46,629 nt of DNA. Source: Saprospiraceae bacterium (GTDB lineage Bacteria; Bacteroidota; Bacteroidia; Chitinophagales; Saprospiraceae). Both the position numbers and the translations under genes were made by a program. The notes under the pieces were generated by a model, which saw only the letters and a list, made by a program, of their open reading frames with translations, did not search any database and was not told the origin of the DNA. Location of the stretch: positions 1 through 46,629 of the forward strand of contig JAHDDO010000001.1 of assembly GCA_020629315.1 (NCBI GenBank). Reading direction: 5' to 3'. Positions within the stretch are counted from its first letter, which is position 1. Each line of letters opens with the position of its first letter. Positions 8,389 through 17,408 of this stretch are shown here, in pieces.

Positions 8389-9717
8389 TTGGAGGAATCT
8401 AAAGGAATACGAAAATTAGACAAACAACCTTTAGTCCTGAGTAAGGAATTTAAGGATCTTTTACATCAGCTTGAAAACACTCGGGACCACTTTTTTATTA
8501 CCGGCAAGGCAGGAACAGGAAAGTCAACCTTATTACAACTATTCCGTAAAACGAGCAAAAAACGCATTGCTGTAGTCGCTCCCACGGGTATTGCCGCACT
8601 AAATGTAAAAGGACAAACCATTCATTCTTTTTTCAGATTTCCTCCAAAAATGGTTCATCCAGGTGATTTAACTAAACGAAAGAATCATAGACTTTATAAA
8701 AAAATGGATACACTCATCATTGATGAAATATCAATGGTAAGAGCCGATATTTTTGACAACATCGATATCTTTTTACAAAAGAATAGAGAAGACAGTAGAC
8801 CTTTTGGAGGTGTGCAACTGATACTCTTTGGTGATCTATTCCAATTGCCACCTGTAATCTCTTCCAATTTTGAGCGACAATACTTTCGAACTCACTATCC
8901 TTCTCCTTATTTTTTTAGTGCTCAGGTATTTTCAAGAGGCTTAGAAATGCCCATGATTGAGTTGCGCGAAGTATACCGTCAAAAGGATAGATACTTTATC
9001 CGATTATTAGATAGTATTCGAACAAATACTATGGATATGGATGATCTAGACGCGATTAACGAGCGCTTTGGCAATATGCCAGAATCCGATATACCCCATA
9101 TACAGCTTTGCAGTATTAATGCTACAGCCAATCGTATAAATACGGATGCTTTAGCAGCATTAGATACTCCATTATATGAGTATAAAGCAGAAATCAGCGG
9201 TAACTTCAAGCCGTCTGTTTTCCCTACAGATCAATTTTTACATTTGAAAGAAGGGGCTCAAGTTATGTTTGTCAAAAATGATATCGAGAAGCGATTTGTG
9301 AATGGAACACTTGGTTTTGTAGTTGCCGCGACGAATCAATCCGTCAAGGTGGAAGTACAAAAAGAGAATGGAGATAAAGAAATCATAGATGTCGAGCAAC
9401 AAGAATGGGAAATTATTAAATACGCCGTCGATAAAGAAAATCCAAATCGATTTACAACCGAGGTAACTGGGAGTTTCGTGCAATACCCCTTGAAACTAGC
9501 CTGGGCAATAACCATTCATAAAAGCCAAGGGAAAACCTTTGACACAGTTGTATTGGACCTTGGAAGAGGGGCTTTCGAATTTGGTCAGACCTACGTAGCT
9601 CTCTCCAGATGTCGAACGTTAGAAGGAATATTCCTCAAAAAAAAGATCACACCAAAGGATATTATAACCGACCAGCGAATAGTAGAATATTATGATTCCC
9701 AACGTTACTATTGGTAA
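8389..9717 (+). CDS. Pif1/RecD-like superfamily 1 helicase
   Basis: A 442-residue SF1B-type ATPase/helicase. Walker A is GKAGTGKS (39-46) and Walker B is IIDEISM (110-116). The sensor-like motif GDLFQLPPV is at 148-156. Late helicase motifs are HKSQGKTFD (377-385) and VALSRC (403-408). It should unwind DNA 5'-3' in the cytoplasm, in repair or replication. The frame starts only five bases after the phosphoesterase stop. The start is uncertain: TTG at 8389 precedes a GGAGG that would normally be the ribosome site for a start slightly further in, yet no ATG/GTG follows before the P-loop. Co-transcription with a secreted enzyme is probably only positional. Confidence 0.9.
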   Translation: MEESKGIRKLDKQPLVLSKEFKDLLHQLENTRDHFFITGKAGTGKSTLLQLFRKTSKKRIAVVAPTGIAALNVKGQTIHSFFRFPPKMVHPGDLTKRKNHRLYKKMDTLIIDEISMVRADIFDNIDIFLQKNREDSRPFGGVQLILFGDLFQLPPVISSNFERQYFRTHYPSPYFFSAQVFSRGLEMPMIELREVYRQKDRYFIRLLDSIRTNTMDMDDLDAINERFGNMPESDIPHIQLCSINATANRINTDALAALDTPLYEYKAEISGNFKPSVFPTDQFLHLKEGAQVMFVKNDIEKRFVNGTLGFVVAATNQSVKVEVQKENGDKEIIDVEQQEWEIIKYAVDKENPNRFTTEVTGSFVQYPLKLAWAITIHKSQGKTFDTVVLDLGRGAFEFGQTYVALSRCRTLEGIFLKKKITPKDIITDQRIVEYYDSQRYYW

Positions 9718-9762
9718 AATTATATGTCTTTGGTATATTACAATCACTTAACCTTAATCGAT

Positions 9763-9894
9763 ATGGCAAAGACTAAAAAGAAACTTAGAGAACAACAAAG
9801 AAATAAAGCGCAAGAGCGTAAATTTTTCACTATTGCATTTGCTGTGACGGCTATATTAGTTGTCCTCATATTCTTCATTTTTATGAGAAGCTAA
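9763..9894 (+). CDS. 43-residue single-pass membrane protein
   Basis: Too short for most gene callers. The N-terminal 20 residues are strongly basic (MAKTKKKLREQQRNKAQERK). A ~20-residue hydrophobic helix (FFTIAFAVTAILVVLIFFIF) follows, ending in MRS. A positive N-terminus before one helix predicts an N-in membrane anchor. It lies 45 bases after the helicase stop and ends just before the convergent T9SS gene. The clear design (charged head, clean helix, ATG and stop) supports a real gene, but the function is unknown. Confidence 0.6.
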   Translation: MAKTKKKLREQQRNKAQERKFFTIAFAVTAILVVLIFFIFMRS

Positions 9895-9915
9895 GCCCCT
9901 TATTATTTAGGATAC

Positions 9916-12900
9916 TTATAGCTTAAGTATTCTCTTTACCCAAGAAGCACCTTCTCCAGCATCCACATGCAAATAATAGGACCCTGGTGGCCAGGATGAA
10001 TCCAAGTCAAGTTGGCATTGATTCTGATTCTTATCAAGGCTTACTTTTTTTAATACTTTACCTTCGGGTGACAAGATTGAAACCCACTTATCTGTAGCTT
10101 CTACCTCAGAAAAATCAATGGTAATTCTATCTTGAAAGGGATTAGGGTACACTGTTACATTGGATAAATGAAGTCTTTTATTCCGAGTTGTCGTATGTTT
10201 TTCTTCAAACGCCTCCAGCGTTAAAGTATAGCCTGTGTTCTTTTTTGATAATACATTAATAGCGATTCCTTGGCCGGGTATTAAGGCCCAATCTAACTCT
10301 GATTGATGCGTATATGTCAAATCTATGGCGGAAGCTGCTGGCCCTTCTGTTTCCGCCAGATACCAATGCCCATAGGTATCAAGGTGTTGCAACTCTTGAT
10401 CAGAAAAATATAGTGTTAGTGCATGATTGCCATTTGCCTCTTGTTCGACAAAAAAGCTTTTTTCAATTCGTTGCACATTTTGATCCCAATTAGCTTTTAC
10501 TAACTGCGTTCCGGTACCATCTATAGTCAAACTAACACAATCTTCCACTTCAGCTATGACCGAAGCTGCTAGGCCTAGGTCATTATTTGCAAATACAGCT
10601 ATTTCGTCAGGCTCTACTGTGGACCGTAAGTATAAGTGATCGGTACAAATCTCCTCTCCCGTCTGGAGTGTAGTCCATTTCATAATCGGCCGTTTAGTTG
10701 TTTTCCTCCTAATCCTATCCAAACTACAACCCCTATGAGAATCGCGATAGTCATATTGCGTACAATAAAAACCTGCATCATAGGTAGCAACAAGATCATT
10801 ACTTGACCATCTGCTATTATCAAAACAAAACTGGACTATGATATTACTTATTCCATCCCAGGTAAATGGTGTGGCAAAACTAAAGTCGTTCCAACCTTCA
10901 TGGGTTTGTATAGTGCTTGAAAAGCAATTGACAAAAGATTCTTCAGCTAGATACTCTCCTACTTCACCACAGTTCGCAAGGTTTGTATGAGCCACTGAAA
11001 TACTAAAATCTTCAAAGGGCTTACTCGAGTATTTCTTATCTACAAATAAGCTCAGACCACCTAAATGACTTTCACCCGATAGTCCCATTTTTTTAAGTTC
11101 ATCTGCAGTAATGATGCATTGTGATTTAGCATCTTCATAATACCCTTTAAATGGAAAATGAGGCGAATTCTTTTCTTGCACTCCTAAATTGAAGCTACCA
11201 CCACCTCCATCAAAAGCAGGCTCTTTATCATTGCTGGCCAGTATACCTTCAATAGCCGTTCCTTGTTCATCTCCCAAAGTCAAGCGAAAACGCTCTTGGT
11301 CTTCCACCATAAGATCATCTGCGACTTCAAGAAGGACATTGGCCTGCAACTCCCCTTTCTGAAAATGAAGAATGTGATCTACTAATCGGATATCACTAGG
11401 GTTGGTTTCAAGATGATCAAGTTCTATTTCGAGGTTCGTTTCTTCAGCGACAGGTCTAGAGGCGTTTACATTAACAATAACAGTATGATAGGCATTGCAA
11501 ACTCCTGAGCCTTCTAAAGTAGCTTCTTCATAAAGATCTAATGCATCCTCTTGAAAATAGAAGCTTATATCCTTATCTAATGAAGCTTCATAAATACCTC
11601 TGCCAAAGGTGGCTGCTAGAACTGTTTCTCTATGTGGATGCCAATGCACTTTATCCACTCTCACATTGGCCATGCCTAGGTTTTCCAATGTCCAAAACGT
11701 ATTGCTGCCATCCACATTTTCAGACATAAAAATTCCAATTTCGGTGGCAATTAACACTGTGTTATTTGCAGAGGGTAAAAATAAGACATCTCGGACCGGG
11801 ACATCCGGAAGATTCCCTTCAATGGCTGTCCAATTTTTGCCTAGATCTTTGGTTTCATAAAGACTGGTCACCCCATAATTAGACAAGGATACAATTAAAT
11901 GATTGCCATTTGTTGGGTTTTCTGCTATATCAGAAATGACATGATTATCCGGTAAATCCAATGTATTGAATCCTGTTCTATTGGTACCAATAAAAGCAAA
12001 CTCTAGTCGTTGCACATCTCCATGTTCTGTTCCAATGTAAATTCTGTCCGCATTCGTCTTTGACACAGAAACTGCCGTAATTTGTTGGTCATAAATATTA
12101 TTTATGACCACCTTATCAGTATTGACCCCTAAACTAGCCGGGTCATTCCAACGGAACAATACCCCTTTTTCATCAGCTCCATAAAGTATTTTTCTGCTGG
12201 GGTCATAATCTGTTGGGTTTATAAATAATCCATCATTATTGAATGATCGATAATAAAATTGTTCACCTCCATCTACGCTGACATAATATTGATTTTTCAG
12301 GTAAGAGCTAATCTGTATATTAGGATCATTCGTATCAAAATAAACACGACCACCATCACCTCCTGTTATCTCTTCAGTTTCTACCAAATCAAAATCCGTA
12401 ATACGTTGCGTACCGTTATCCTGGGTTCCAAAGTGAATGGTCGATCTTTGTGGATGCGCTGCTACATCATAGCATTGCGTAATATTCAAACCATTATTTT
12501 TCTTAATAAATTGACGTTGGTCTGTAAAACCATCTTTTAAAAGGTAAACACCCCCATCATTTCCAATTAATGCATCTTTATTATTTACAAACTCAATTGT
12601 GTGCTGGTCTGCATGCACCTTAGGCAAAACACCCGTGCCTGACCAATTACTAATTTGCTCCCAAGAATCGCCTCCATTTGTAGAAGCAAAAAGGTCAATA
12701 CCTCCTAGAAGAACTTTATTGGGGTTAGATGGATGGACAGCTAGGCTTAAGTTATACCAGGCTTGATAGCCTGCAATTTCTTTACCTGCACCCACTTCTG
12801 GAAGTGGTAGGTTTCTCCAAGTGCCCCCTTTATCTTCGGATTTAAGCAAGGCCTTTACAGTCCTTCCATCTTCATCTGCTAGCACTGCAAAAATGATATT

Positions 12901-13797
12901 GGGATCGGTCGATGACACACTGCATTCCACTCTTGTAAAACCATTGACAAATTTGTCTAATTCAAGACTTACCCAAGTTTCACCTTTGTCAGTAGACAAA
13001 TACAAACCATCTTGCTCATGTATTCCCATGGAAGCAATTAAATGGCCATCAGCTAACTGAATAATTTTATTAGCCGTATTTGATGTTGCATACATATTTT
13101 CGTTTAGCACAGCATGCCAATTAGCCCCATTATCTAGAGATTTCATGACACCACCGTGTAAGGTGCTCACCAAAAGACTACCGTCTGCCAAGATTAGGAT
13201 ATCTTGTATGTATTTGAATGGTGCTGAGTTGGTACTCTGCAAATAGGTCCAATTATTTCCCCGATCTTCTGACATGTACATCCCAGCTCCTGGAAAGGCT
13301 TCATAATCAAAGTAACCTTCCCCCGTCCCGAAGTACATAATATCTTTATCCTGAGGACTCTGGGCGATAGCACAAACAGATAGTGAGGCTAAAAAGTCAT
13401 CAACAGGTTCCCATTGTGCATTCACATCGTATATATCTTCAGAAGTCCAGAGTCCACCTGACGCCGAACCTACCCATACTTTTTTAGTACCATCATCTAA
13501 TTTATCAATAGATAATTCGCGAACTCTACCCGCCACATCTTCTGGGCCAACACTCTCCCAAAATAAATTGGCTGTTGAACGGGAAGAAGATTCTAAATCC
13601 AAGGCGACTAGCCCAGATTTATCCACTTCTTGAGTAAGAGGATTGCGTGTATACAACCATTCTTGATAACCAGCGTCCGCAATCCTTTCGACTTTCTTAG
13701 ATTTTGAAAATGGAAAAGATGGTAAGATATGCTGGTGCTGTAAAATAAACACAAAGCCAACTATTAGGCTTAGGTAAAAAATGCGGGTAGATCTCAT
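9916..13797 (-). CDS. T9SS-secreted Asp-box (sortilin/BNR-like) propeller protein
   Basis: A 1293-residue exported protein. It has an N-terminal hydrophobic signal (YLSLIVGFVFILQ). A beta-propeller region to ~residue 720 carries at least six Asp-box motifs of the SxDxGxxW type (SEDRGNNW, SLDNGANW, STDKGETW, SEDKGGTW, STNGGDSW, TKDLGKNW). A Calx-beta-like segment follows near 800-850 (VEDQERFRLTLGDEQGTA). Next is a jelly-roll-like domain (GLSLFVDKKYSS to SNIIVQFCFDNS), of a type common in T9SS cargo. Last comes a type A T9SS sorting domain (VTVYPNPFQDRITIDFSE to VKRILKL, ~1215-1293). It should be exported and surface-anchored or released. Asp-box propellers include glycosidases and sortilin-like proteins; no sialidase catalytic set is evident. 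A sigma-54-type promoter lies 39 bases upstream. Confidence 0.9.
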   Translation of the reverse strand: MRSTRIFYLSLIVGFVFILQHQHILPSFPFSKSKKVERIADAGYQEWLYTRNPLTQEVDKSGLVALDLESSSRSTANLFWESVGPEDVAGRVRELSIDKLDDGTKKVWVGSASGGLWTSEDIYDVNAQWEPVDDFLASLSVCAIAQSPQDKDIMYFGTGEGYFDYEAFPGAGMYMSEDRGNNWTYLQSTNSAPFKYIQDILILADGSLLVSTLHGGVMKSLDNGANWHAVLNENMYATSNTANKIIQLADGHLIASMGIHEQDGLYLSTDKGETWVSLELDKFVNGFTRVECSVSSTDPNIIFAVLADEDGRTVKALLKSEDKGGTWRNLPLPEVGAGKEIAGYQAWYNLSLAVHPSNPNKVLLGGIDLFASTNGGDSWEQISNWSGTGVLPKVHADQHTIEFVNNKDALIGNDGGVYLLKDGFTDQRQFIKKNNGLNITQCYDVAAHPQRSTIHFGTQDNGTQRITDFDLVETEEITGGDGGRVYFDTNDPNIQISSYLKNQYYVSVDGGEQFYYRSFNNDGLFINPTDYDPSRKILYGADEKGVLFRWNDPASLGVNTDKVVINNIYDQQITAVSVSKTNADRIYIGTEHGDVQRLEFAFIGTNRTGFNTLDLPDNHVISDIAENPTNGNHLIVSLSNYGVTSLYETKDLGKNWTAIEGNLPDVPVRDVLFLPSANNTVLIATEIGIFMSENVDGSNTFWTLENLGMANVRVDKVHWHPHRETVLAATFGRGIYEASLDKDISFYFQEDALDLYEEATLEGSGVCNAYHTVIVNVNASRPVAEETNLEIELDHLETNPSDIRLVDHILHFQKGELQANVLLEVADDLMVEDQERFRLTLGDEQGTAIEGILASNDKEPAFDGGGGSFNLGVQEKNSPHFPFKGYYEDAKSQCIITADELKKMGLSGESHLGGLSLFVDKKYSSKPFEDFSISVAHTNLANCGEVGEYLAEESFVNCFSSTIQTHEGWNDFSFATPFTWDGISNIIVQFCFDNSRWSSNDLVATYDAGFYCTQYDYRDSHRGCSLDRIRRKTTKRPIMKWTTLQTGEEICTDHLYLRSTVEPDEIAVFANNDLGLAASVIAEVEDCVSLTIDGTGTQLVKANWDQNVQRIEKSFFVEQEANGNHALTLYFSDQELQHLDTYGHWYLAETEGPAASAIDLTYTHQSELDWALIPGQGIAINVLSKKNTGYTLTLEAFEEKHTTTRNKRLHLSNVTVYPNPFQDRITIDFSEVEATDKWVSILSPEGKVLKKVSLDKNQNQCQLDLDSSWPPGSYYLHVDAGEGASWVKRILKL

Positions 13798-13835
13798 ATT
13801 ATGTGTGTTTACGATGTAGGGCTACCAAAAAAAAT

Positions 13836-13851
13836 AGCAAAACACATGCCA
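13836..13851 (-). promoter_or_regulatory. Sigma-54 (RpoN) promoter for the Asp-box T9SS protein
   Basis: On the minus strand the sequence is TGGCATGTGTTTTGCT. It fits TGGCAYR-N4-TTGCW with ten bases between GG and GC. The predicted start is near 13825, giving a ~28-base leader before the ATG at 13797. A perfect 8-bp inverted repeat (ACATATTA at 13851-13858, TAATATGT at 13869-13876) abuts the -24 box on its upstream side and may be a regulator or bending site. Confidence 0.68.
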
Positions 13852-13876
13852 CATATTAAACTTTTTAATAATATGT
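13851..13876. repeat. Inverted repeat next to the sigma-54 promoter
   Basis: Perfect 8-bp arms, ACATATTA and TAATATGT, separated by ten bases. It lies between the divergent Asp-box gene (minus) and TonB receptor (plus). It could bind a dimeric regulator, but AT-rich palindromes also occur by chance. Confidence 0.4.
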
Positions 13877-13957
13877 AACTAACTCACATAAAATACATGT
13901 ATGATGATTTGCAACAATGTTTCAAAGAGTATTGCCGTTAAGATTTACATTTGGTAT

Positions 13958-16165
13958 ATGAAATACTTATATGTGATTTGTTTGCTGGCAGGCATATCTA
14001 ATTTAGCTGCGCAAGAGATAGGTGGTAAAGTATCAGATATTGCAGGCAACCCATTGGTAGGAGCTAGTATATATTGGGTGGATGGCTCACAAGGCGTTGT
14101 TTCGGATGAACTAGGAGAATTCTCAATTAAGGATATAGCAGGCGACCGTCGACTAGTCTTTTCCTATATAGGCTATAAAAGTGACACCTTATCAGCAGGA
14201 ACTATCAACTATTGGAATATCCAACTTATTGAAGATTACACATTGGTTGAAGTAGACATAGTCGCAAAAAAACAAGCCACGGGATATTTGGATGGACCTG
14301 CTAAAATAGAAAGCATTAGCAGTCGAGAATTGGAACGTGCGGCATGTTGTAGCCTAGCTGGCTGTTTTAATACAGAGGCTAGCGTACAATCAAGAACTAC
14401 GAATGTAGTCAATGACTCTAAAGAACTTCAATTGCTTGGTATATCTGGTGTATATAATCAATTATTAGTAGATGGCTTACCCCTCCTGCATGGACCTTCC
14501 TACCCTTACATTACAGGCAGTTATGCAGGGCCCATGGTGAAAACCATTTTTGTTTCTAAAGGGGCCAATTCAGTGTTGCAAGGGTTTGAAAATATAGCAG
14601 GTCAAATAAACATAATACCTAAGACGGCATTGGACAGACCGCAACTATTTATTAATGGTTTTGCTAGTTCTTTTGGGGTTACCAATGTTAATGTAAATTA
14701 TAATATCCAAAAAGATCTGTGGGACAATTTCCTCTTTGTCCATGTTGCAACGCCCGCGATGCGCAGAGATATTAATCAAGATGGCTTTTTAGATATGCCT
14801 CTCACTCAACGAATTAGTTTATTTAATAAATGGACTCGACTGTCTAATGATGAAAAGTGGAAAACTGAAATAAGTGCTCGATTTTGGTCTGAAAATAGGC
14901 TCGGTGGCGAATTAGGTTATGAAAAAGGAATGGACCCCATGAGCTCAGCATTCTATGGACAGACCGTCGATATACAACATGCAGATATATATACAAGAAA
15001 TGAATACAGACTAGATGCTGACTTTTCTCTTGCTGCTGAGTTTGGCGGGTTTTACCACCACCAGGAAAGCAATTTTGGCAGACGATTATATAGGGCAGAA
15101 CAATATCACATGTATGGAAATGCATTTGCTGATCAATACTATGGTGGTGATGGAAATCATAATATAAAATACGGTGTAAGTCTGCGCGCTAATAATTTAG
15201 ATGAGCAAATAACTAGTGCGAACTCTTTTGATGAAGACCTGTCATTTACTACCAATTATGTAATACCCGGTGTCTTTATCGAGAATAGTTTTGAATGGGA
15301 AAAGCTTACTGTAAATACTGGCCTTCGTGCAGACTTCGGCTCAGCTATTCGTATTAAGGTAACGCCTCGATTTTTAGTTCGCTATAAAATTTTGGATGAC
15401 TTAGATATCCGAGTTTCTGCAGGTTCCGGTTTTAGAATTCCAACGCCCATTGCGGACCGACCATTTATCTTGGCTAACCAACGACAACTAATGATTGCCA
15501 CAGATCTTGATCCTGAAGATGCCATTAACATGGGCGGCAATATAGTGTATAAACTGTTTGTAAATGATATTCTAAGTACCTGGTCTATAGATGTATATCA
15601 CACTCGATTTGACAATCAAGTGTTTGCTGATTATGATACTGACCCAACTCACGTCTTGGTTGATCATCTCGCTTCTAAGAGTGTATCAAATACCTTACAA
15701 ATAGAAAACAAATGGAACTTTACAGAAGACTTTGAAGTAAAATGGGCCTATAATTATCAAGATGTTTATCTGCAAGGCGAAATCGGGCCAGTGCGCTTGC
15801 CTTTTAATACAAGGCATAGACTTCTAGTAAATGGGAGCTACTCCTTTTTAGATACTTGGCAAATGGATGCCAACTATCGATGGGTTGGTGAAAAAACGCT
15901 TCCGATCACTTCTTACTTACCCGAAAATCTTCAGCGAGCCAATGTATCTGACCCATTCTCACTCATAGACTTGCAGCTAACTAAAAAATGGGATCGTGTA
16001 GAAGTATATGCGGGTGTAGAAAATATGCTCAACTTTTTCCAAGAAGACCCTATCCTTGATCCTACAAATCCCTTTGGAGAATATTTTGATGTTGCCTTTA
16101 ATTGGGGCCCAACAAGAGGTCGAGAATTTTATGTTGGATTTCGATATGATGTTGAAAAAAAATAA
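13958..16165 (+). CDS. TonB-dependent receptor with a di-cysteine plug motif
   Basis: A TonB-dependent transporter of 735 residues from the ATG at 13958. I prefer this start because it begins directly with the signal peptide MKYLYVICLLAGISNLAAQ; an ATG at 13901 adds 19 unlikely residues. Next come a carboxypeptidase-like domain (IGGKVSDIAGNPLVGASIYW) and a plug (QLLGISGVYNQLLVDGLPL, GFENIAGQINI). A barrel follows and ends in GREFYVGFRYDV. The plug starts with RAACCSLAGCFNTEASV. A Cys-Cys pair here (ACCNLSESF in relatives) marks a Bacteroidota receptor group often found beside heavy-metal transport genes; the third Cys is extra. No metal transporter is adjacent, so metal uptake is only a hypothesis. 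Confidence 0.88.
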   Translation: MKYLYVICLLAGISNLAAQEIGGKVSDIAGNPLVGASIYWVDGSQGVVSDELGEFSIKDIAGDRRLVFSYIGYKSDTLSAGTINYWNIQLIEDYTLVEVDIVAKKQATGYLDGPAKIESISSRELERAACCSLAGCFNTEASVQSRTTNVVNDSKELQLLGISGVYNQLLVDGLPLLHGPSYPYITGSYAGPMVKTIFVSKGANSVLQGFENIAGQINIIPKTALDRPQLFINGFASSFGVTNVNVNYNIQKDLWDNFLFVHVATPAMRRDINQDGFLDMPLTQRISLFNKWTRLSNDEKWKTEISARFWSENRLGGELGYEKGMDPMSSAFYGQTVDIQHADIYTRNEYRLDADFSLAAEFGGFYHHQESNFGRRLYRAEQYHMYGNAFADQYYGGDGNHNIKYGVSLRANNLDEQITSANSFDEDLSFTTNYVIPGVFIENSFEWEKLTVNTGLRADFGSAIRIKVTPRFLVRYKILDDLDIRVSAGSGFRIPTPIADRPFILANQRQLMIATDLDPEDAINMGGNIVYKLFVNDILSTWSIDVYHTRFDNQVFADYDTDPTHVLVDHLASKSVSNTLQIENKWNFTEDFEVKWAYNYQDVYLQGEIGPVRLPFNTRHRLLVNGSYSFLDTWQMDANYRWVGEKTLPITSYLPENLQRANVSDPFSLIDLQLTKKWDRVEVYAGVENMLNFFQEDPILDPTNPFGEYFDVAFNWGPTRGREFYVGFRYDVEKK

Positions 16166-16194
16166 AGCGCACATTGTTCACGCGCGCTTTATTT
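16160..16194. terminator. Bidirectional terminator overlapping the receptor stop
   Basis: AAATAAAGCGC (16160-16170) pairs perfectly with GCGCTTTATTT (16184-16194). The stem includes the TAA of the receptor gene and lies between convergent genes. The A/T ends make it usable from both sides. Confidence 0.72.
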
Positions 16195-16214
16195 ACTGAT
16201 ATGCTATGTTCGAA

Positions 16215-17192
16215 TTACCTTCCTGTAATTTGAAACACTATGGTACCACACATGGATTTTGTACCCATGCGTTCAAACCAAAATTCTTTTGCTTTTCGGA
16301 CGGCTAAGTTTTGTAGCGATGGGGTCTCAATACTAGATTCCGCTTGATTAATTTCTGCAGACTCTACACGTCCTGCTTTAGAAATACAAATGTCGACAGC
16401 CACATCCCCTGTTTGATCTGAAAGAATTAAAATATTGGGTTGATCCATAATTTTTCGACTTCCAATTCCATTCTTCATAACCAATTTAAGATCTTCATCC
16501 ACATCAATGGTTGTTTCTGTATCATCCACAACCATTTCATCTTTATTTTCATCTTCACTATCCTCAATTAAGATTTCATCCTCATTATCAATTACGGGTA
16601 TATCCTTCTTTCCTGTTTTGCCTGGAAGTTCTTTCTTTCCGCTTTTAGGTGCCTGCACTACCTCACCAGAGCCTACTTGATCACAATATTTACGAGCCCA
16701 TGATGATCCATTCCTTGAGCCCAATGCTTTGGCTCGCTTTGCCATTTGACATGCCTCATCCATTTTGTCCATATTATAATATGATTGTGCCAATGCTTCG
16801 ACGACGTTTATGTCATTAGTAGAGGACTCATACGATAAGGATAATGATCCAGCAGCAGCGGCGTAATTTCCTAATTCAAATTCAGTCAAGCCCAACAATG
16901 AAACTACGTTTTTTGTAACCCCTGTATTGCGAATCGCTTCCATCAGATCTGATTTAGCTCCTCTGAAATCACCTGTATAATATTTAGATGCCGCTCTTTT
17001 TTCTAATGCATCTTCATAAGTAGGATCTGCGGAAATAATACTTGAATATTGTTGAATAGCTTCGGCATACCTTTCTGTTTGGTATAAATACTCCGCTTTT
17101 ACATAAATAAAGCCTACCTCATCTTCGACAGATTGTGAATGTGCTAATGCTGGCAGCATGAGAAGTGGAAATAATAGTAGGATCAGTCTCAT
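16215..17192 (-). CDS. Secreted TPR protein with a TonB-C-like end
   Basis: 325 residues from the ATG at 17192, which begins directly with a signal peptide (MRLILLLFPLLMLPALAHSQ). An upstream in-frame ATG at 17216 adds only eight residues. Residues ~25-165 form about four TPR units (YLYQTERYAEAIQQYSSII, ALAQSYYNMDKMDEACQMA). A Lys-rich then very acidic linker (~190-235) follows. The last ~70 residues (ILSDQTGDVAVDICISKAGRV to MCGTIVFQITGR) resemble the C-terminal domain of TonB-like energy transducers (DVxVxFxVxxxGxV), but no N-terminal anchor helix is left after cleavage. A periplasmic scaffold role is inferred, not shown. Confidence 0.75.
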   Translation of the reverse strand: MRLILLLFPLLMLPALAHSQSVEDEVGFIYVKAEYLYQTERYAEAIQQYSSIISADPTYEDALEKRAASKYYTGDFRGAKSDLMEAIRNTGVTKNVVSLLGLTEFELGNYAAAAGSLSLSYESSTNDINVVEALAQSYYNMDKMDEACQMAKRAKALGSRNGSSWARKYCDQVGSGEVVQAPKSGKKELPGKTGKKDIPVIDNEDEILIEDSEDENKDEMVVDDTETTIDVDEDLKLVMKNGIGSRKIMDQPNILILSDQTGDVAVDICISKAGRVESAEINQAESSIETPSLQNLAVRKAKEFWFERMGTKSMCGTIVFQITGR

Positions 17193-17388
17193 GATATTAA
17201 TTTTAAAACAAAACATATTTGAATGAATGATAATTTTCAGAATATTCCATTTAATGCAATTTTAACAAACCTAAATACACATTATGAAATAATGTAATGT
17301 ATAAATACTTGACATCAAAAATGAAACCAAAATTTGGTCCTAGAAAGTCAAAGCCCTTTTTTTGCTCATTTGGAGTGCTTAAGAATAT

Positions 17389-17396
17389 TATTTTTG
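17389..17396 (+). promoter_or_regulatory. Bacteroidota-type -7 box for the thiolase gene
   Basis: TATTTTTG matches TAnnTTTG exactly. TTG triplets at 17370-17372 and 17362-17364 are candidate -33 elements, with spacing slightly short or long of the usual ~19. The start would fall near 17403, only about six bases before the ATG, so the message may be nearly leaderless. Confidence 0.45.
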
Positions 17397-17408
17397 CACA
17401 AAAAAACA

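Noticed and set aside
9912..9930. ATACTT/AAGTAT hairpin between the small membrane protein and the Asp-box gene
   Set aside because: The stem is only six AT-rich pairs with no T tract; too weak to call a terminator.
12259..12540. Plus-strand 93-codon open frame opposite the Asp-box gene
   Set aside because: It is antisense to a well-supported coding region and resembles no family; a shadow frame.
17334..17408. TTG-initiated N-terminal extension of the thiolase
   Set aside because: It lies upstream of the -7 box, has no family match, and would shift the catalytic residues from their known numbers.
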